A stretch of 64,000 nt of DNA. Source: Fen-1258 sp041658245. Its GTDB lineage: Bacteria; Bacteroidota; Ignavibacteria; Ignavibacteriales; Melioribacteraceae. How positions within the stretch are numbered: position 1 is the first letter of the stretch; every line of letters begins with the position of its first letter. The notes below the pieces were generated by a model. The model was not told the origin of the DNA. It saw nothing but the letters and a program-made list of their open reading frames with translations, and made no database searches. The stretch spans positions 37,377-101,376 of the forward strand of contig JBBAAM010000006.1 in NCBI GenBank assembly GCA_041658245.1, read 5' to 3'. Positions 55,665 through 64,000 of the stretch are shown piece by piece. The position numbers were made by a program, and so were the translations under genes.

Positions 55665-56061
55665 CTTCTCTTAATTCAGCTTGAAGAGTATCCCAGCTAG
55701 TCGTTTCTTCATTCTCTCTTTCAATCGAAATCATTACATCATAAAAATGTTCCCAAACATTTCTATACTGTTTTAAATCTATTACTACTGCTTTTTTCTC
55801 ACCGTTTTCATCAACCAGATATTTTACACCTTTCATTTTAGAAGGTAAATATTTGTTAACATCATCATGTGATGAAATATTACCTGCTTTATATTCTTCT
55901 CTCGCCTCTTTTATTGAACTTATATAATTTTTACTTGATGACGCTTCTCTGTCTTCAATAATATCTTCCAAAATTTCTCTTATTGATTCGGAGATTAATT
56001 CTTTGAATTCCTTAACAGTCAATTCATTAATCTTAGAATCCGGCTTAATATTTGTTTTCAT
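55645..56061 (-). CDS. Composite antitoxin 2
   Basis: A 138-residue protein that looks like two antitoxin parts in one. Residues 1-70 (TVKEFKELISESIREILEDI, SIKEAREEYKAGNISSHDDV) resemble the RelB-type antitoxin at 51895. Residues 70-138 (VKYLVDENGEKKAVVIDLKQ, YRNVWEHFYDVMISIERENE) resemble Phd/YefM-type antitoxins usually found alone. The unit is followed by one RelE toxin. The fusion could tighten repression or neutralise two toxins. Confidence 0.7.
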   Translation of the reverse strand: MKTNIKPDSKINELTVKEFKELISESIREILEDIIEDREASSSKNYISSIKEAREEYKAGNISSHDDVNKYLPSKMKGVKYLVDENGEKKAVVIDLKQYRNVWEHFYDVMISIERENEETTSWDTLQAELREDERKGK

Positions 56062-56121
56062 GTTTCACTCCGACTACATTTTCTTGTAATAACTTACTTG
56101 CTTTGAAAATGAAAGGCAATA

Positions 56122-56514
56122 CTATTGGGTAATATCCTTTACTGTTAATGTAAGAACCGCAACGCATGTAACGTAATGTTCGGAATGGCTCATAGAGATT
56201 TTCAATTCTTTACCGTGACTGAGATAATCTTTAAGTGCGCCGTAAAATTTTACTTTCGGAAGTCCGTTTAATTCATTGTAGATTTCAACATCCTGCCAGC
56301 TGTATGCTGTATTGGTATCGTTTGAGAGTGCTTTGTAGATTGCTTCCTTTGCGGCAAAGCGTGCGGCAAGATGCTGGTATTTATTTTTTCGGGAAAGTGA
56401 GTAATCAAGTTCTGTCTTTGTGTAAATTTTTTTTAAGAAAGCATCGCCGAAATTATCAACGCTCTCTTTAATTCTTTCGATCTCAATTATATCAATTCCA
56501 ATTCCAAGTACCAT
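56122..56514 (-). CDS. acpS: Holo-acyl-carrier-protein synthase
   Basis: Start placed at ATG 56514 (MVLGIGIDIIEIERIKESVD), since the longer reading overlaps ggt. The 130-residue product has GIGIDIIEIERI, the FAAKEAIYKAL motif (phosphopantetheinyl transferase), and VKFYGALKDYLSHGKELKIS plus a C-terminal strand. Transfers 4'-phosphopantetheine to ACP for fatty-acid synthesis. Its start overlaps the ggt stop. Confidence 0.92.
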   Translation of the reverse strand: MVLGIGIDIIEIERIKESVDNFGDAFLKKIYTKTELDYSLSRKNKYQHLAARFAAKEAIYKALSNDTNTAYSWQDVEIYNELNGLPKVKFYGALKDYLSHGKELKISMSHSEHYVTCVAVLTLTVKDITQ

Positions 56515-56515
56515 A

Positions 56516-58222
56516 TTACCATCCTTCCGCTTTTCCGTAACCGCGAGGATCGGTTGCACCGTAAAATGTATTTGTACTATGATCTATAATAATTCCCTCC
56601 ATCCTACCCAAAGATTTTTCTTTACCAAGTTTATGTCCGCGTGCAAGAAGATTTTTTTGTACGTCATCCGAAAGACTAAATTTTTCAAAATCAATTTCAT
56701 CGGGCAGCCATTGATGATGAATTTTAGGAGCGGCTATTGCATCGTAAATGTTCATATTGAAATCTAAAACATTTAAGATCGTCTGCAGAACAGAAGTAAT
56801 AATTGTAGAACCGCCGGGAGTGCCGATAACCATAAAAGGTTTATCGTCCTTCAGTATTATAGTAGGCGTCATCGAACTTAACATTCTCTTCTTCGGCTGG
56901 ATTGAGTTGGCTACACTTCCAACTAGACCATATTGATTCGGTACACCGGGCTTAGCACTGAAGTCGTCCATTTCGTTGTTCAACAAAAATCCAAGTCCAT
57001 CAACAACAATTTTATTTCCGTAAGAGTCGTTAAGTGTGTAAGTAGTGGCTACTGCATTACCAAATTGATCTGCGACCGAGTAGTGAGTTGTTTCTTCATG
57101 TTCTCTGTGATGAGATATTTTTACTGCTTTAATTTTTTCCGAAGGAACAGCTTCTTCCGTAATCTCATTCTTTATTTGTTTGCCGTAACTTTTCGAAATC
57201 AATTCTTCAACCGGTACGGGATAAAAATCCGCATCGCCCATATGTTCGGAACGATCAGCATAAATTCTCTTCATCACTTCAACTAATGTGTGAATATATT
57301 TAGAACTTCCCCACTCATTTTTATGAAACGAAAAATTTTCTAAAGCATTCAGTGCTTCGATCAAACAGATCCCACCGGATGATGGAGGCGGCATAGAAAT
57401 TATTTTGTATCCGCGGTAAGTTCCTTCGACCGGTTCTCTTTCAACAGCTCGATAATCTTCTAAATCTTTCAGTATAAACAATCCGCCATGCCTTCGGGAT
57501 TCTTCAACTAACTTCTTAGCAATCTCGCCTTCATAAAAAACATCTCTTCCGCCGTCACGAATTAATCGTAAAGTATTTGCAAGATCTTTTTGAATGAACA
57601 GATCACCTTCTTCTAATTTCTTTCCATCTTTTGTAAAAATCTTTTTTGTGGATTCTATTTTAGATAAATTCTCAAATGCAGATTCTGTGGTTTCGTAATT
57701 TTTATAGCTTAGAATAAATCCCTTTTCAGCCAATTCAATAGCTGGTTGAATAACATCTTTCAGTTTCATCGTGCCATATTTATCAAGAGCGTAGATTAAT
57801 CCCGCAACTGTACCAGGCACACCGGAAGAAGTCCATCCATCCTGGCTGAGAGCTGGAATAAAATTACCGAGACTATCTAAATACATTTTTTCATGTGCGG
57901 CTAACGGTGCCGTTTCGCGGAAATCAATTGTAGTATTTTTCCCATAGGCAAGATGAATAACCATAAATCCACCGCCGCCGATATTTCCCGCACTCGGATA
58001 TGTAACTGCGAGCGCAAAACCAATTGCGACTGAAGCATCAACTGCATTACCGCCTTTTTTTAGAATTTGTACACCGACTTCAGTAGCAATATCATTTGCG
58101 GTAACAACCATTCCTTTTTTTGAACGAACTGGATTTCCGGCATGTAATAAGAAACTGAAAGAGAAAATAATTAGTAGAGTGTAAAGAAAAGATTTTTTAA
58201 AAGAGACTGACATCTGCATCAA
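56516..58222 (-). CDS. ggt: Gamma-glutamyltransferase
   Basis: A 568-residue exported enzyme with a signal peptide (KKSFLYTLLIIFSFSFLLHA). NVIGGGG-like GNIGGGGFMVIH early, and the autocatalytic Thr in EETTHYSVADQFGNAVATTY, TLNDSYGNKIVVDGLGFLLN. The GTPGGSTIITSVLQTILNVL segment is conserved. Cleaves gamma-glutamyl bonds of glutathione in the periplasm. Overlaps the MCE gene by 26 bases at its start. Confidence 0.95.
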   Translation of the reverse strand: MMQMSVSFKKSFLYTLLIIFSFSFLLHAGNPVRSKKGMVVTANDIATEVGVQILKKGGNAVDASVAIGFALAVTYPSAGNIGGGGFMVIHLAYGKNTTIDFRETAPLAAHEKMYLDSLGNFIPALSQDGWTSSGVPGTVAGLIYALDKYGTMKLKDVIQPAIELAEKGFILSYKNYETTESAFENLSKIESTKKIFTKDGKKLEEGDLFIQKDLANTLRLIRDGGRDVFYEGEIAKKLVEESRRHGGLFILKDLEDYRAVEREPVEGTYRGYKIISMPPPSSGGICLIEALNALENFSFHKNEWGSSKYIHTLVEVMKRIYADRSEHMGDADFYPVPVEELISKSYGKQIKNEITEEAVPSEKIKAVKISHHREHEETTHYSVADQFGNAVATTYTLNDSYGNKIVVDGLGFLLNNEMDDFSAKPGVPNQYGLVGSVANSIQPKKRMLSSMTPTIILKDDKPFMVIGTPGGSTIITSVLQTILNVLDFNMNIYDAIAAPKIHHQWLPDEIDFEKFSLSDDVQKNLLARGHKLGKEKSLGRMEGIIIDHSTNTFYGATDPRGYGKAEGW

Positions 58223-59111
58223 CCTTGAAACCTTTTGATTTCAGTTGTTCGATAATAATTTTTGTTAGTTCTTTTGCCTGCTGAATTGTTGCTTTTAGAT
58301 CATCCATAAGACCGGAATCATTCAAAAGTTTTCCGAGGTTATTTTGATTCTTATCCGTCTTATCCATAAAATCATTTACTTTGCTCAAAATTTCTTTTGA
58401 TGTTTTCAAAACATCGTGGACTGAATTGATCGTCAGCGTAATTGTATCGCGATTTGTTTCCAGGAAACTGTTCACGTTTTTGGTTAACTCATTCCCGGAT
58501 TTCAGCAATTGACTAATTTCATCTTTGTTATTTACAACAAGCCGATTGAGATTATCTGTTAACTTTGAAAGATTTGCTACTGATGTTTTCAGATCACTAG
58601 TAAATTTTTCATCTGTGATCGCTTTGTTTAATGAGGTAATTGAAATCTTCACTTCTTTGATAACATCTACCAAATCGTTCTGAACGGAACCAAGCATTGC
58701 CATAGCAGAAGCAACATCGCCCTCAAAGCTGCCTTGCTGAAGTTTTTTATAATCCAATTCATTAATTGATGAGCCGGAGTTAACTTCAATTTTCTTTCCG
58801 CCCATAAGATCGAGCATCATAACAGAAAATTTTGCATCCTCTTTAATCATAACATCTGACGGAAGATTTAATAGAGTAATAACTTTGCTTCCATTAATAT
58901 TTATATCTTTTACATATCCTTTACGGACACCGTTAACCGTTACCGGATCGTTAACTTCAAGTCCAGCAACAGAACTAAACTCAACGGAGATCTCTTTACG
59001 ATTTGAATTAAACGACCAATTTTTTGCCCAACCTAGAACCCATAAAAAAATAATTAATCCAAGTAGGACTGTTATACCGACTTTAATTTCTGTTTTTCTC
59101 TGATCTTTCAT
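58197..59111 (-). CDS. MCE/MlaD-domain protein
   Basis: A 304-residue single-pass inner-membrane protein: TM helix (KVGITVLLGLIIFLWVLGWA), MCE domain (ISVEFSSVAGLEVNDPVTVN, GVRKGYVKDININGSKVITL), then long helical segments (DLVDVIKEVKISITSLNKAI, TDNLNRLVVNNKDEISQLLK). MCE proteins carry phospholipids between membranes. No MlaE/F permease is adjacent in the window. Its upstream neighbour is a small anchored protein. Confidence 0.85.
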   Translation of the reverse strand: MKDQRKTEIKVGITVLLGLIIFLWVLGWAKNWSFNSNRKEISVEFSSVAGLEVNDPVTVNGVRKGYVKDININGSKVITLLNLPSDVMIKEDAKFSVMMLDLMGGKKIEVNSGSSINELDYKKLQQGSFEGDVASAMAMLGSVQNDLVDVIKEVKISITSLNKAITDEKFTSDLKTSVANLSKLTDNLNRLVVNNKDEISQLLKSGNELTKNVNSFLETNRDTITLTINSVHDVLKTSKEILSKVNDFMDKTDKNQNNLGKLLNDSGLMDDLKATIQQAKELTKIIIEQLKSKGFKVDADVSLF

Positions 59112-59460
59112 AACTATTTATTATTTGTTTTATATGATTAAAATCCGCTGAATCAACTATCCCATCGTGATACAAGAAACGGGCTTCATCCATAACATCT
59201 TGTAAACGAACAATCGCAGAATCAAAATTATATTTTTTTGATTCATCCAAAAAATTATGAACAGCTATTTTCATTGAATCGCGGTAAACTGATGCTTTCA
59301 CATCATTTAATTTCTTGTCGAATTCATCAACAGCCAAACCAATGATTTTATCTCTTGAAAAGTTCTTAAAAAAATCTTTTTTATATTTTACAAAATAAAC
59401 AACTGTCCCTACAATAAGTGTAAACAGAACAACAGCAGAAATAAAACATCCTTTTTTCAT
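59083..59460 (-). CDS. Small anchored protein, unknown
   Basis: A 125-residue protein with an N-terminal hydrophobic anchor (CFISAVVLFTLIVGTVVYFV) and a helical remainder (FSRDKIIGLAVDEFDKKLND, SKKYNFDSAIVRLQDVMDEA). A Cys near residue 5 is not in a clear lipobox. It overlaps the MCE gene by 29 bases and may function with it. No family recognised. Confidence 0.6.
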   Translation of the reverse strand: MKKGCFISAVVLFTLIVGTVVYFVKYKKDFFKNFSRDKIIGLAVDEFDKKLNDVKASVYRDSMKIAVHNFLDESKKYNFDSAIVRLQDVMDEARFLYHDGIVDSADFNHIKQIINSYERSEKNRN

Positions 59461-59474
59461 TTATAGCAAATAAG

Positions 59475-60752
59475 TTAGTTTACTTTTTCAACAAGAACTT
59501 TGTTTACACGTTTATTGACAACTTCTTTAACGGTAAATTTATAGTTATTGTGGATTAAGTGAAACCCCTGCTGTGGAATTATACCGGCTTGATTGAAAAT
59601 AAAACCGCCGACTGTATCATAGTCGTCATTCTCAGATGAAAAATCTTGATCCAGTAATTCATTCAGTTCATCAATTGAGACCTTGCCTAAGATCATAAAA
59701 CTATTTTCATTCAATTTCACGATCTCATTTTCTTCACGGTCATATTCATCTCTAATCTCGCCAACAATTTCTTCGAGAATATCTTCAAGAGAAATCAAAC
59801 CTGATGTGCCACCATATTCATCAACAACGATACCGAGATGCATATTCTTTTCCTGGAAGTCATGTAGAAGAAGATTAATAAGTTTTGTTTCAGGAACAAA
59901 CATTGCTTCTCTTGCAATATTTTTAAGAGAAAGTGATTTACGAATTTCAGGATTACTTAAAAACGGCAGCAGATCTTTCGCATAAATTATTCCAATTACT
60001 TTGTCTAAACTATCTTGGTACAACGGGATTCTACTATGACCGGAATCGTTAATAATCTTCATCATCTCATCAAAATCAGTATTAAGAGAAACTGCTATTA
60101 TATCCACACGCGGAGTCATTACTTCTCTAGCCGTTACAGTTTTAAATGAAACAATTCCGTGGATCAGTTCATGCTCACCTTCTTCAATTGTTCCGCTTTC
60201 AATACTTAGATCAGCAAGATCTTTAATATCAGTTCCATGCAGAGCAGTTTTTGTTCTATCAAAGTTCATCTTGGAAGAAAGCAATCTTAGAAGATCAGTA
60301 AGGATTTTTGATATAGGGTATAATATGATTCCCAACCAATACAACGGCAATGCAGCAACACGTATAAATTGAGAAGGATATTTATTAGCCCATAACTTAG
60401 GAGTAATTTCACCTAAAAAGAGAATAAGAATTGTTAAAAGAGGAATTTGAATTAGTAAAGCTAATTCAACAGTAATATTAAATATTAGAGCAGCTTCGAG
60501 TGCAAGCATTACCGCTATGATCGAAGCTGCTACATTAGCTATTGTACTCCCAATAAGAATAGTTACAAGAAGCCGGCGCGGATTTTCCAGCAACGATTGA
60601 AGATAACTGCCGATTATCTTATGCTGCTTCTTAAACTCACGTGTTTTCTTTTTATCGAAAGAAAATAATGCAACTTCAGAGCCGGAAAAAAAAGCCGAAA
60701 GAACAAAACAAATTAATAAAAGAAAAATTTTTATAGACCAGCCAAATTCCAA
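59475..60752 (-). CDS. CNNM/CorC-like transporter with CBS domains
   Basis: A 425-residue protein: DUF21 membrane domain (LLLICFVLSAFFSGSEVALF, LLVTILIGSTIANVAASIIA, TLILFLGEITPKLWANKYPS), two CBS domains (VMTPRVDIIAVSLNTDFDEM, VIGIIYAKDLLPFL) and a C-terminal CorC_HlyC domain (VGEIRDEYDREENEIVKLNE). Family members are linked to Mg2+ or divalent-metal export or regulation. Isolated gene, 34 bases from ssb. Confidence 0.93.
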   Translation of the reverse strand: MEFGWSIKIFLLLICFVLSAFFSGSEVALFSFDKKKTREFKKQHKIIGSYLQSLLENPRRLLVTILIGSTIANVAASIIAVMLALEAALIFNITVELALLIQIPLLTILILFLGEITPKLWANKYPSQFIRVAALPLYWLGIILYPISKILTDLLRLLSSKMNFDRTKTALHGTDIKDLADLSIESGTIEEGEHELIHGIVSFKTVTAREVMTPRVDIIAVSLNTDFDEMMKIINDSGHSRIPLYQDSLDKVIGIIYAKDLLPFLSNPEIRKSLSLKNIAREAMFVPETKLINLLLHDFQEKNMHLGIVVDEYGGTSGLISLEDILEEIVGEIRDEYDREENEIVKLNENSFMILGKVSIDELNELLDQDFSSENDDYDTVGGFIFNQAGIIPQQGFHLIHNNYKFTVKEVVNKRVNKVLVEKVN

Positions 60753-60786
60753 CTAATATTGTATCCTTACTTGTTCAAAATACCCA

Positions 60787-61215
60787 TTAAAATGGAAGAT
60801 CATCATCAACACTTTGTGAAGCTGTATCCGGCTCAGCACCTGAAAATCCGGATTTATCTCCAGAACTCTCTCCTCCGCCTGCTTCCCGACCTTCAAGAGG
60901 TATAAGTTTTTCCGAGATAACTTCAGTAACATATCGTTTAACACCTTCTTTATCTGTGTAATCTCTTTTTTGAATTCGACCTTCAACATAAAATTTCTTT
61001 CCCTTCTTTAAGGATTCTTTATAAAAATCCGGAAGATTGAAAGAAACTACATTATGCCAAGTTGTTTCATTCACCCAGTTACCGTCTTTTCCTTTATAGC
61101 TATTTGATGTAGCAACTGAAAAAGATGTAACTGATAAGTTATTTGTGGTAAATCTGGTTTCAGCATCATTACCAAGATTACCAATTAACATTACTTTGTT
61201 TAAAGAGAAAGCCAT
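60787..61215 (-). CDS. ssb: Single-stranded DNA-binding protein
   Basis: A 142-residue SSB: OB fold (FSLNKVMLIGNLGNDAETRF, LSVTSFSVATSNSYKGKDGN, ETTWHNVVSFNLPDFYKESL), basic loop, a Gly/Ser-rich linker and the acidic DDDLPF tail that recruits partner proteins. Complete and typical length. Housekeeping gene. Confidence 0.95.
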   Translation of the reverse strand: MAFSLNKVMLIGNLGNDAETRFTTNNLSVTSFSVATSNSYKGKDGNWVNETTWHNVVSFNLPDFYKESLKKGKKFYVEGRIQKRDYTDKEGVKRYVTEVISEKLIPLEGREAGGGESSGDKSGFSGAEPDTASQSVDDDLPF

Positions 61216-61261
61216 TACGCCCCCTTATTTTAGTTATTAAATGATTTACATGATTAATTTA

Positions 61262-61941
61262 TCACAAAAAGAGATAATAGACAATCATTGATGATAAAGG
61301 AATTAAAATATTATCAATATCCTTTGGGCTAAATCCTTCTATTACTGAAGTTACAACTGCGCTGTAATTAATAATAATATATTGATTTGTCCGAAGAATA
61401 GTAAATTAAAAAACAAAGCACCGATAAATCCGAAGAAAAAGAAAGCAATGCTTCCTTCTACGGTTTTATCGGAAAATATATGATACTTATGTTTGCCAAA
61501 CCTTTTGCCGAAAACCAGTGCTAATCCATCGCCCCATCCAAGAAAACCCATAGATAAAAGTGCACCCGGTGAATAAAAGAATACTGTTCCCATAATATTC
61601 ATAACTAATGTAAAATATAATGGACCTTTTAGAAGTTCTCTTCTATCGCCTGTTCTTGTCATAGTTTTAACAGCTTGGTCATCGGGTTTAGCTGTAAATC
61701 CTTTTATGAGAAGTAAAATAGTCCAGATTAATGCCGGTGTAATATTTAAATATTTAGTCCAATGTTCGGGATTATACAAAGGCCAAAAGATCAACCATGA
61801 TCCTGCCGCGATATGAACGACTTTGCGTGATAAATCCTGCGGGAATCCTTTCTTAACTGCAAAATCCATTATAGCAACAATTCCGAAGACGTAGATTAAT
61901 CCACCAATTGTTACTAAAATATTTTGTAAAACCGGATCCAT
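61262..61941 (-). pseudogene. Phosphatidate cytidylyltransferase-like gene with a frameshift
   Basis: The frame starting at 61941 encodes 196 residues of a membrane protein (NILVTIGGLIYVFGIVAIMD, DLSRKVVHIAAGSWLIFWPL, MGFLGWGDGLALVFGKRFGK, HKYHIFSDKTVEGSIAFFFF) and stops at 61351. The -1 frame then continues to 61262 with a typical family end, SAVVTSVIEGFSPKDIDNIL then IPLSS. So a single-base shift has occurred within about 61345-61400, in a run of TTA repeats. Length with the repaired end, about 226 residues, is normal. The family activates phosphatidate or phosphorylates polyprenols. A sequencing error or a true mutation are both possible. Confidence 0.75.
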
Positions 61942-62418
61942 CTATTGTTCGATTGATATTATAAAAGCATCTTTAAATGAAGGTGTTTGCCAAAGGCCGT
62001 TGCGTGTCTTTTCTGCTTCTTCACGAGTTGCAAATGGCGGAAGTTGAACTGCAAATAGTTTTATCTGTTCTCGGTAAATGATACTCATCGCTAATCCAGT
62101 TTTACTTTTATTCTCATTAATGAATGCTTGTGCTCTTTCTTGAGATGTAAATGCCCCTAATTGGATAATAAATTTCTTCACACTAACTGTCTGCTCGGTT
62201 TTTACCGGTTCTGTTTTCACAGGTTCAACTTTTACTTCTTGAACAGATGGAACCGCTTTAGTAGTATCATTAATATTAACTGCATCTTTTTGTACGTCAT
62301 CGAAAATATAAACATCCGGTTCTTTCTTCTCAGTCTGTTTAGTAGTTTCTTCTGAAGTTGAGCATCCAATAAATAAAACAATTGAAATAGATATTAATAT
62401 TGAAAAAAGCTTTAACAT
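61942..62418 (-). CDS. SPOR-domain lipoprotein
   Basis: A 158-residue exported lipoprotein: lipobox FIGC near residue 19 (ISIVLFIGCSTSEETTKQT), a Pro/Lys/Val linker (VQEVKVEPVKTEPVKTEQTV) and a SPOR domain (KFIIQLGAFTSQERAQAFIN, KLFAVQLPPFATREEAEKTR). SPOR binds denuded peptidoglycan at division sites. Its stop abuts the start of the frameshifted gene. Confidence 0.9.
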   Translation of the reverse strand: MLKLFSILISISIVLFIGCSTSEETTKQTEKKEPDVYIFDDVQKDAVNINDTTKAVPSVQEVKVEPVKTEPVKTEQTVSVKKFIIQLGAFTSQERAQAFINENKSKTGLAMSIIYREQIKLFAVQLPPFATREEAEKTRNGLWQTPSFKDAFIISIEQ

Positions 62419-62482
62419 ATTAAAACTCTTTTGAATGAATAATTGTTGATACAGTATATTTAATTTTTTTAATAGATGTTAT

Positions 62483-62518
62483 AAAAAAAATCCCGCTTGT
62501 TTTTTAACAAGCGGGATT
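62483..62518 (-). terminator. Terminator for the FadL-type gene
   Basis: A 13-bp perfect stem, AATCCCGCTTGTT at 62489-62501 and AACAAGCGGGATT at 62506-62518, with a 4-base loop. On the minus strand it is followed by T runs (A run 62483-62490 on plus), so it ends transcription from the porin gene. Confidence 0.92.
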
Positions 62519-62540
62519 AATTATTAATAAACGAATGCTA

Positions 62541-63812
62541 TTAAAAATTAAATGCTAAATTAAACCCGAATAGATTTGTTGAGTTCTCATATTTTCCATT
62601 AAAAGGAATTTTAGAGTCACTAATAGTATTACTAAATGCAATAAATTGGTATGCAGCATCAGCACGAATATTAGGCGTAAACTGATAACCAACACCAAGT
62701 GTAATTTCATTTCTATTAGCACCAGGTAAGGATGGGTCCATATATTTTGACGGGATTGGTGAACCATCAAAAACATAACCTGCGCGTAATGCTAAGTTTT
62801 TTATTCTATATTCACCACCAAACTTAAATCCAAAAGTATTTTCCCATTGTTTTGGACTAATTAAGTCTTTCCAAACACTGGTATTTTTATCAAAATCTAC
62901 AATTAGATTTTTATAACTTTCCCAGCCAACGAACATTAGATCTGCATTAATGGTAAAATCTTTAGTTGCATTCAATGAAACTCCTGCACGAAGATCATAT
63001 GGCATTGTTAATGTTGCTTTACCTTTTCCATCAGGGAATAAATTAGAGTGACCGATTGGGAAGCCGGTTGGTTTTGCCGGTAAATCTGTAAATGTTAAAT
63101 CTCCGGAAAAATTAAGTTCAACTGAATGTCGGTATGAAAATCCGAAAGAAACTACGTCGTTCGGTTTAAATAAAAATCCAAAATTAAACGTAAATCCAGG
63201 GTCACCTTTACCATCTAAAGTTACCTTAGCATTTTGCACAGCAGGCAAACTAACTCCAGGTGCAAGAGGGATTGCTGGAACATCAAATGCTTGTAAAAAG
63301 GTTACGTCAGAAATTACATAAGAAAATCCAGCACCAATTGAAAAATATTCATTTACTTTGTATGCTACTGTTGGATTAAAATAAAAAGTTCTTAATTCGG
63401 TTTTAACGGCTAAACTTTTTCCTATCCATCCATCGGGCCATTCAGAACCAAGACCGAATGGGTTAAATACACCTATACCAACTGTCCAACTATCATCCAA
63501 AGTATATGCCCCATAAAAATTAATAGGAGTAAAGGTTCTTGCTACAGTTGTGGTTTTAGTAGTTAGAGGACTTGGTCCGGTAAAATCAACGGTAGGCATT
63601 ATTAATGTTGTTCCAAAAACTAAATTAAACCCTTTTATATTTGTTAAACCTGCAGGGTTATAATAAATTGATGAAGCATCTAATGCCATTCCTACAAATG
63701 AATTGCCCATACCCATTGCCCTGGCATTTTGAGTTCCAGTTTGAAAACCACCGGCATAAGTGCTGCCAGCAAAAATACTGCATACTAATAATAAAGTAAG
63801 TAATTTCTTCAC
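62541..63812 (-). CDS. OmpP1/FadL-family outer-membrane porin
   Basis: A 423-residue beta-barrel with a signal peptide (KKLLTLLLVCSIFAGSTYAG). N-terminal hatch region with QTGTQNARAMGMGNSFVGMA and LDASSIYYNPAGLTNIKGFN (NPAG motif), then alternating strands and a terminal AFNF. Imports hydrophobic compounds such as fatty acids across the outer membrane. First gene of its transcript, with the terminator downstream. Confidence 0.92.
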   Translation of the reverse strand: MKKLLTLLLVCSIFAGSTYAGGFQTGTQNARAMGMGNSFVGMALDASSIYYNPAGLTNIKGFNLVFGTTLIMPTVDFTGPSPLTTKTTTVARTFTPINFYGAYTLDDSWTVGIGVFNPFGLGSEWPDGWIGKSLAVKTELRTFYFNPTVAYKVNEYFSIGAGFSYVISDVTFLQAFDVPAIPLAPGVSLPAVQNAKVTLDGKGDPGFTFNFGFLFKPNDVVSFGFSYRHSVELNFSGDLTFTDLPAKPTGFPIGHSNLFPDGKGKATLTMPYDLRAGVSLNATKDFTINADLMFVGWESYKNLIVDFDKNTSVWKDLISPKQWENTFGFKFGGEYRIKNLALRAGYVFDGSPIPSKYMDPSLPGANRNEITLGVGYQFTPNIRADAAYQFIAFSNTISDSKIPFNGKYENSTNLFGFNLAFNF

Positions 63813-63884
63813 ACATCCTCCTCTTGATTGAATTAATTTCTTAGAAAATATAAGTAATTGTATTCTAAAAGCAAACAGGATTTC

Positions 63885-64000
63885 TTATTCAAATGTCAGA
63901 ATAATTGAATTCTTTTCTACCGATTGTCCTTCCTTAAAGAGTATCTCTTTTACTATTCCATTGGCGGGAGATCGTATTTCATTCTCCATCTTCATTGCTT
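63885..64000 (-). CDS. Biotin carboxyl-carrier domain, C-terminal end
   Basis: The window's right edge cuts a minus-strand gene. The visible 38 residues are AMKMENEIRSPANGIVKEIL and FKEGQSVEKNSIILTFE, the biotin-attachment site (Lys of AMKM) and the remaining barrel strands. The gene continues outside. It is the biotin carrier of an acetyl-, propionyl- or methylmalonyl-CoA carboxylase or decarboxylase. It lies upstream of the FadL-type gene on the same strand. Confidence 0.88.
   Translation of the reverse strand, partial: AMKMENEIRSPANGIVKEILFKEGQSVEKNSIILTFE

Overview
The window is the junction between a prophage and host chromosome in an AT-rich bacterium. I think it belongs to the Ignavibacteria (Bacteroidota/Chlorobi group). 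The evidence is the core gene set and order (holB-ricT, a DUF2795 protein, hprK beside a short raiA/hpf, xerC-topA-smg-ybeY, scpA-scpB-rluB), a YbeY metal site ending in GYDD, and an OmpP1/FadL porin. Many genes have clear purine-rich Shine-Dalgarno sites, which argues against typical Bacteroidia. The lineage is an inference.

Bases 1 to about 29,120 are one lambda-like siphophage prophage whose left end lies outside the window. Nearly all of it runs on the minus strand, so early genes are at high coordinates and late genes at low ones. Right to left: a plus-strand immunity operon (27.2-29.1 kb: a small unknown protein, an XRE repressor, two small membrane proteins and a second HTH/coiled-coil protein); a divergent control region with two operators 33 bp apart, one inside the spacer of a TTGACA-17-TATATT promoter; an early region of many tiny overlapping genes; a sliding-clamp-like protein, ParB, an unknown (beta/alpha)-patterned protein and an adenine methylase; a replication protein carrying five 20-bp iterons inside its gene; a NinG-like nuclease; a displaced tail Z-like protein; a ParB-methyltransferase fusion; terminase small and large subunits; a cargo strip of small genes including a lipoprotein; then W-like/portal/protease-capsid/joining/tail-tube/G-GT/tape-measure/tail-hub genes. 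Lysis genes and an integrase are not visible and are expected to the left. The phage uses two compact coding devices: a -1 frameshift between tail chaperones G and T, and an internal start that makes the capsid from the protease-capsid gene. The gaps of the late operon hold REP-like palindromes of types otherwise seen between chromosomal genes.

Bases 29.2-47.2 kb are host housekeeping genes, all on the minus strand: hbd, ricT, holB, a DUF2795 protein, an M23 peptidase, hprK, hpf, xerC/D, topA, smg, ybeY, ctp, lysS, dacB, rluB, scpB, scpA, trpS and an HNH nuclease with no canonical start codon.

Bases 47.3-50.4 kb form a peroxide-defence island: oxyR divergent from dps-katA, with a four-part OxyR-type site between them and a bidirectional terminator before mnmA. 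Bases 51.6-56.1 kb are an accessory strip with two RelE/antitoxin pairs, a lone HicB, MazEF, a lipoprotein, a membrane protein, a DUF1801 protein and a VOC protein.

Bases 56.1-64 kb return to housekeeping and envelope genes: acpS, ggt, an MCE-domain protein, a CBS/CorC membrane protein, ssb, a phosphatidate cytidylyltransferase-like gene broken by a frameshift, a SPOR lipoprotein, a FadL-type porin and the end of a biotin-carrier gene.
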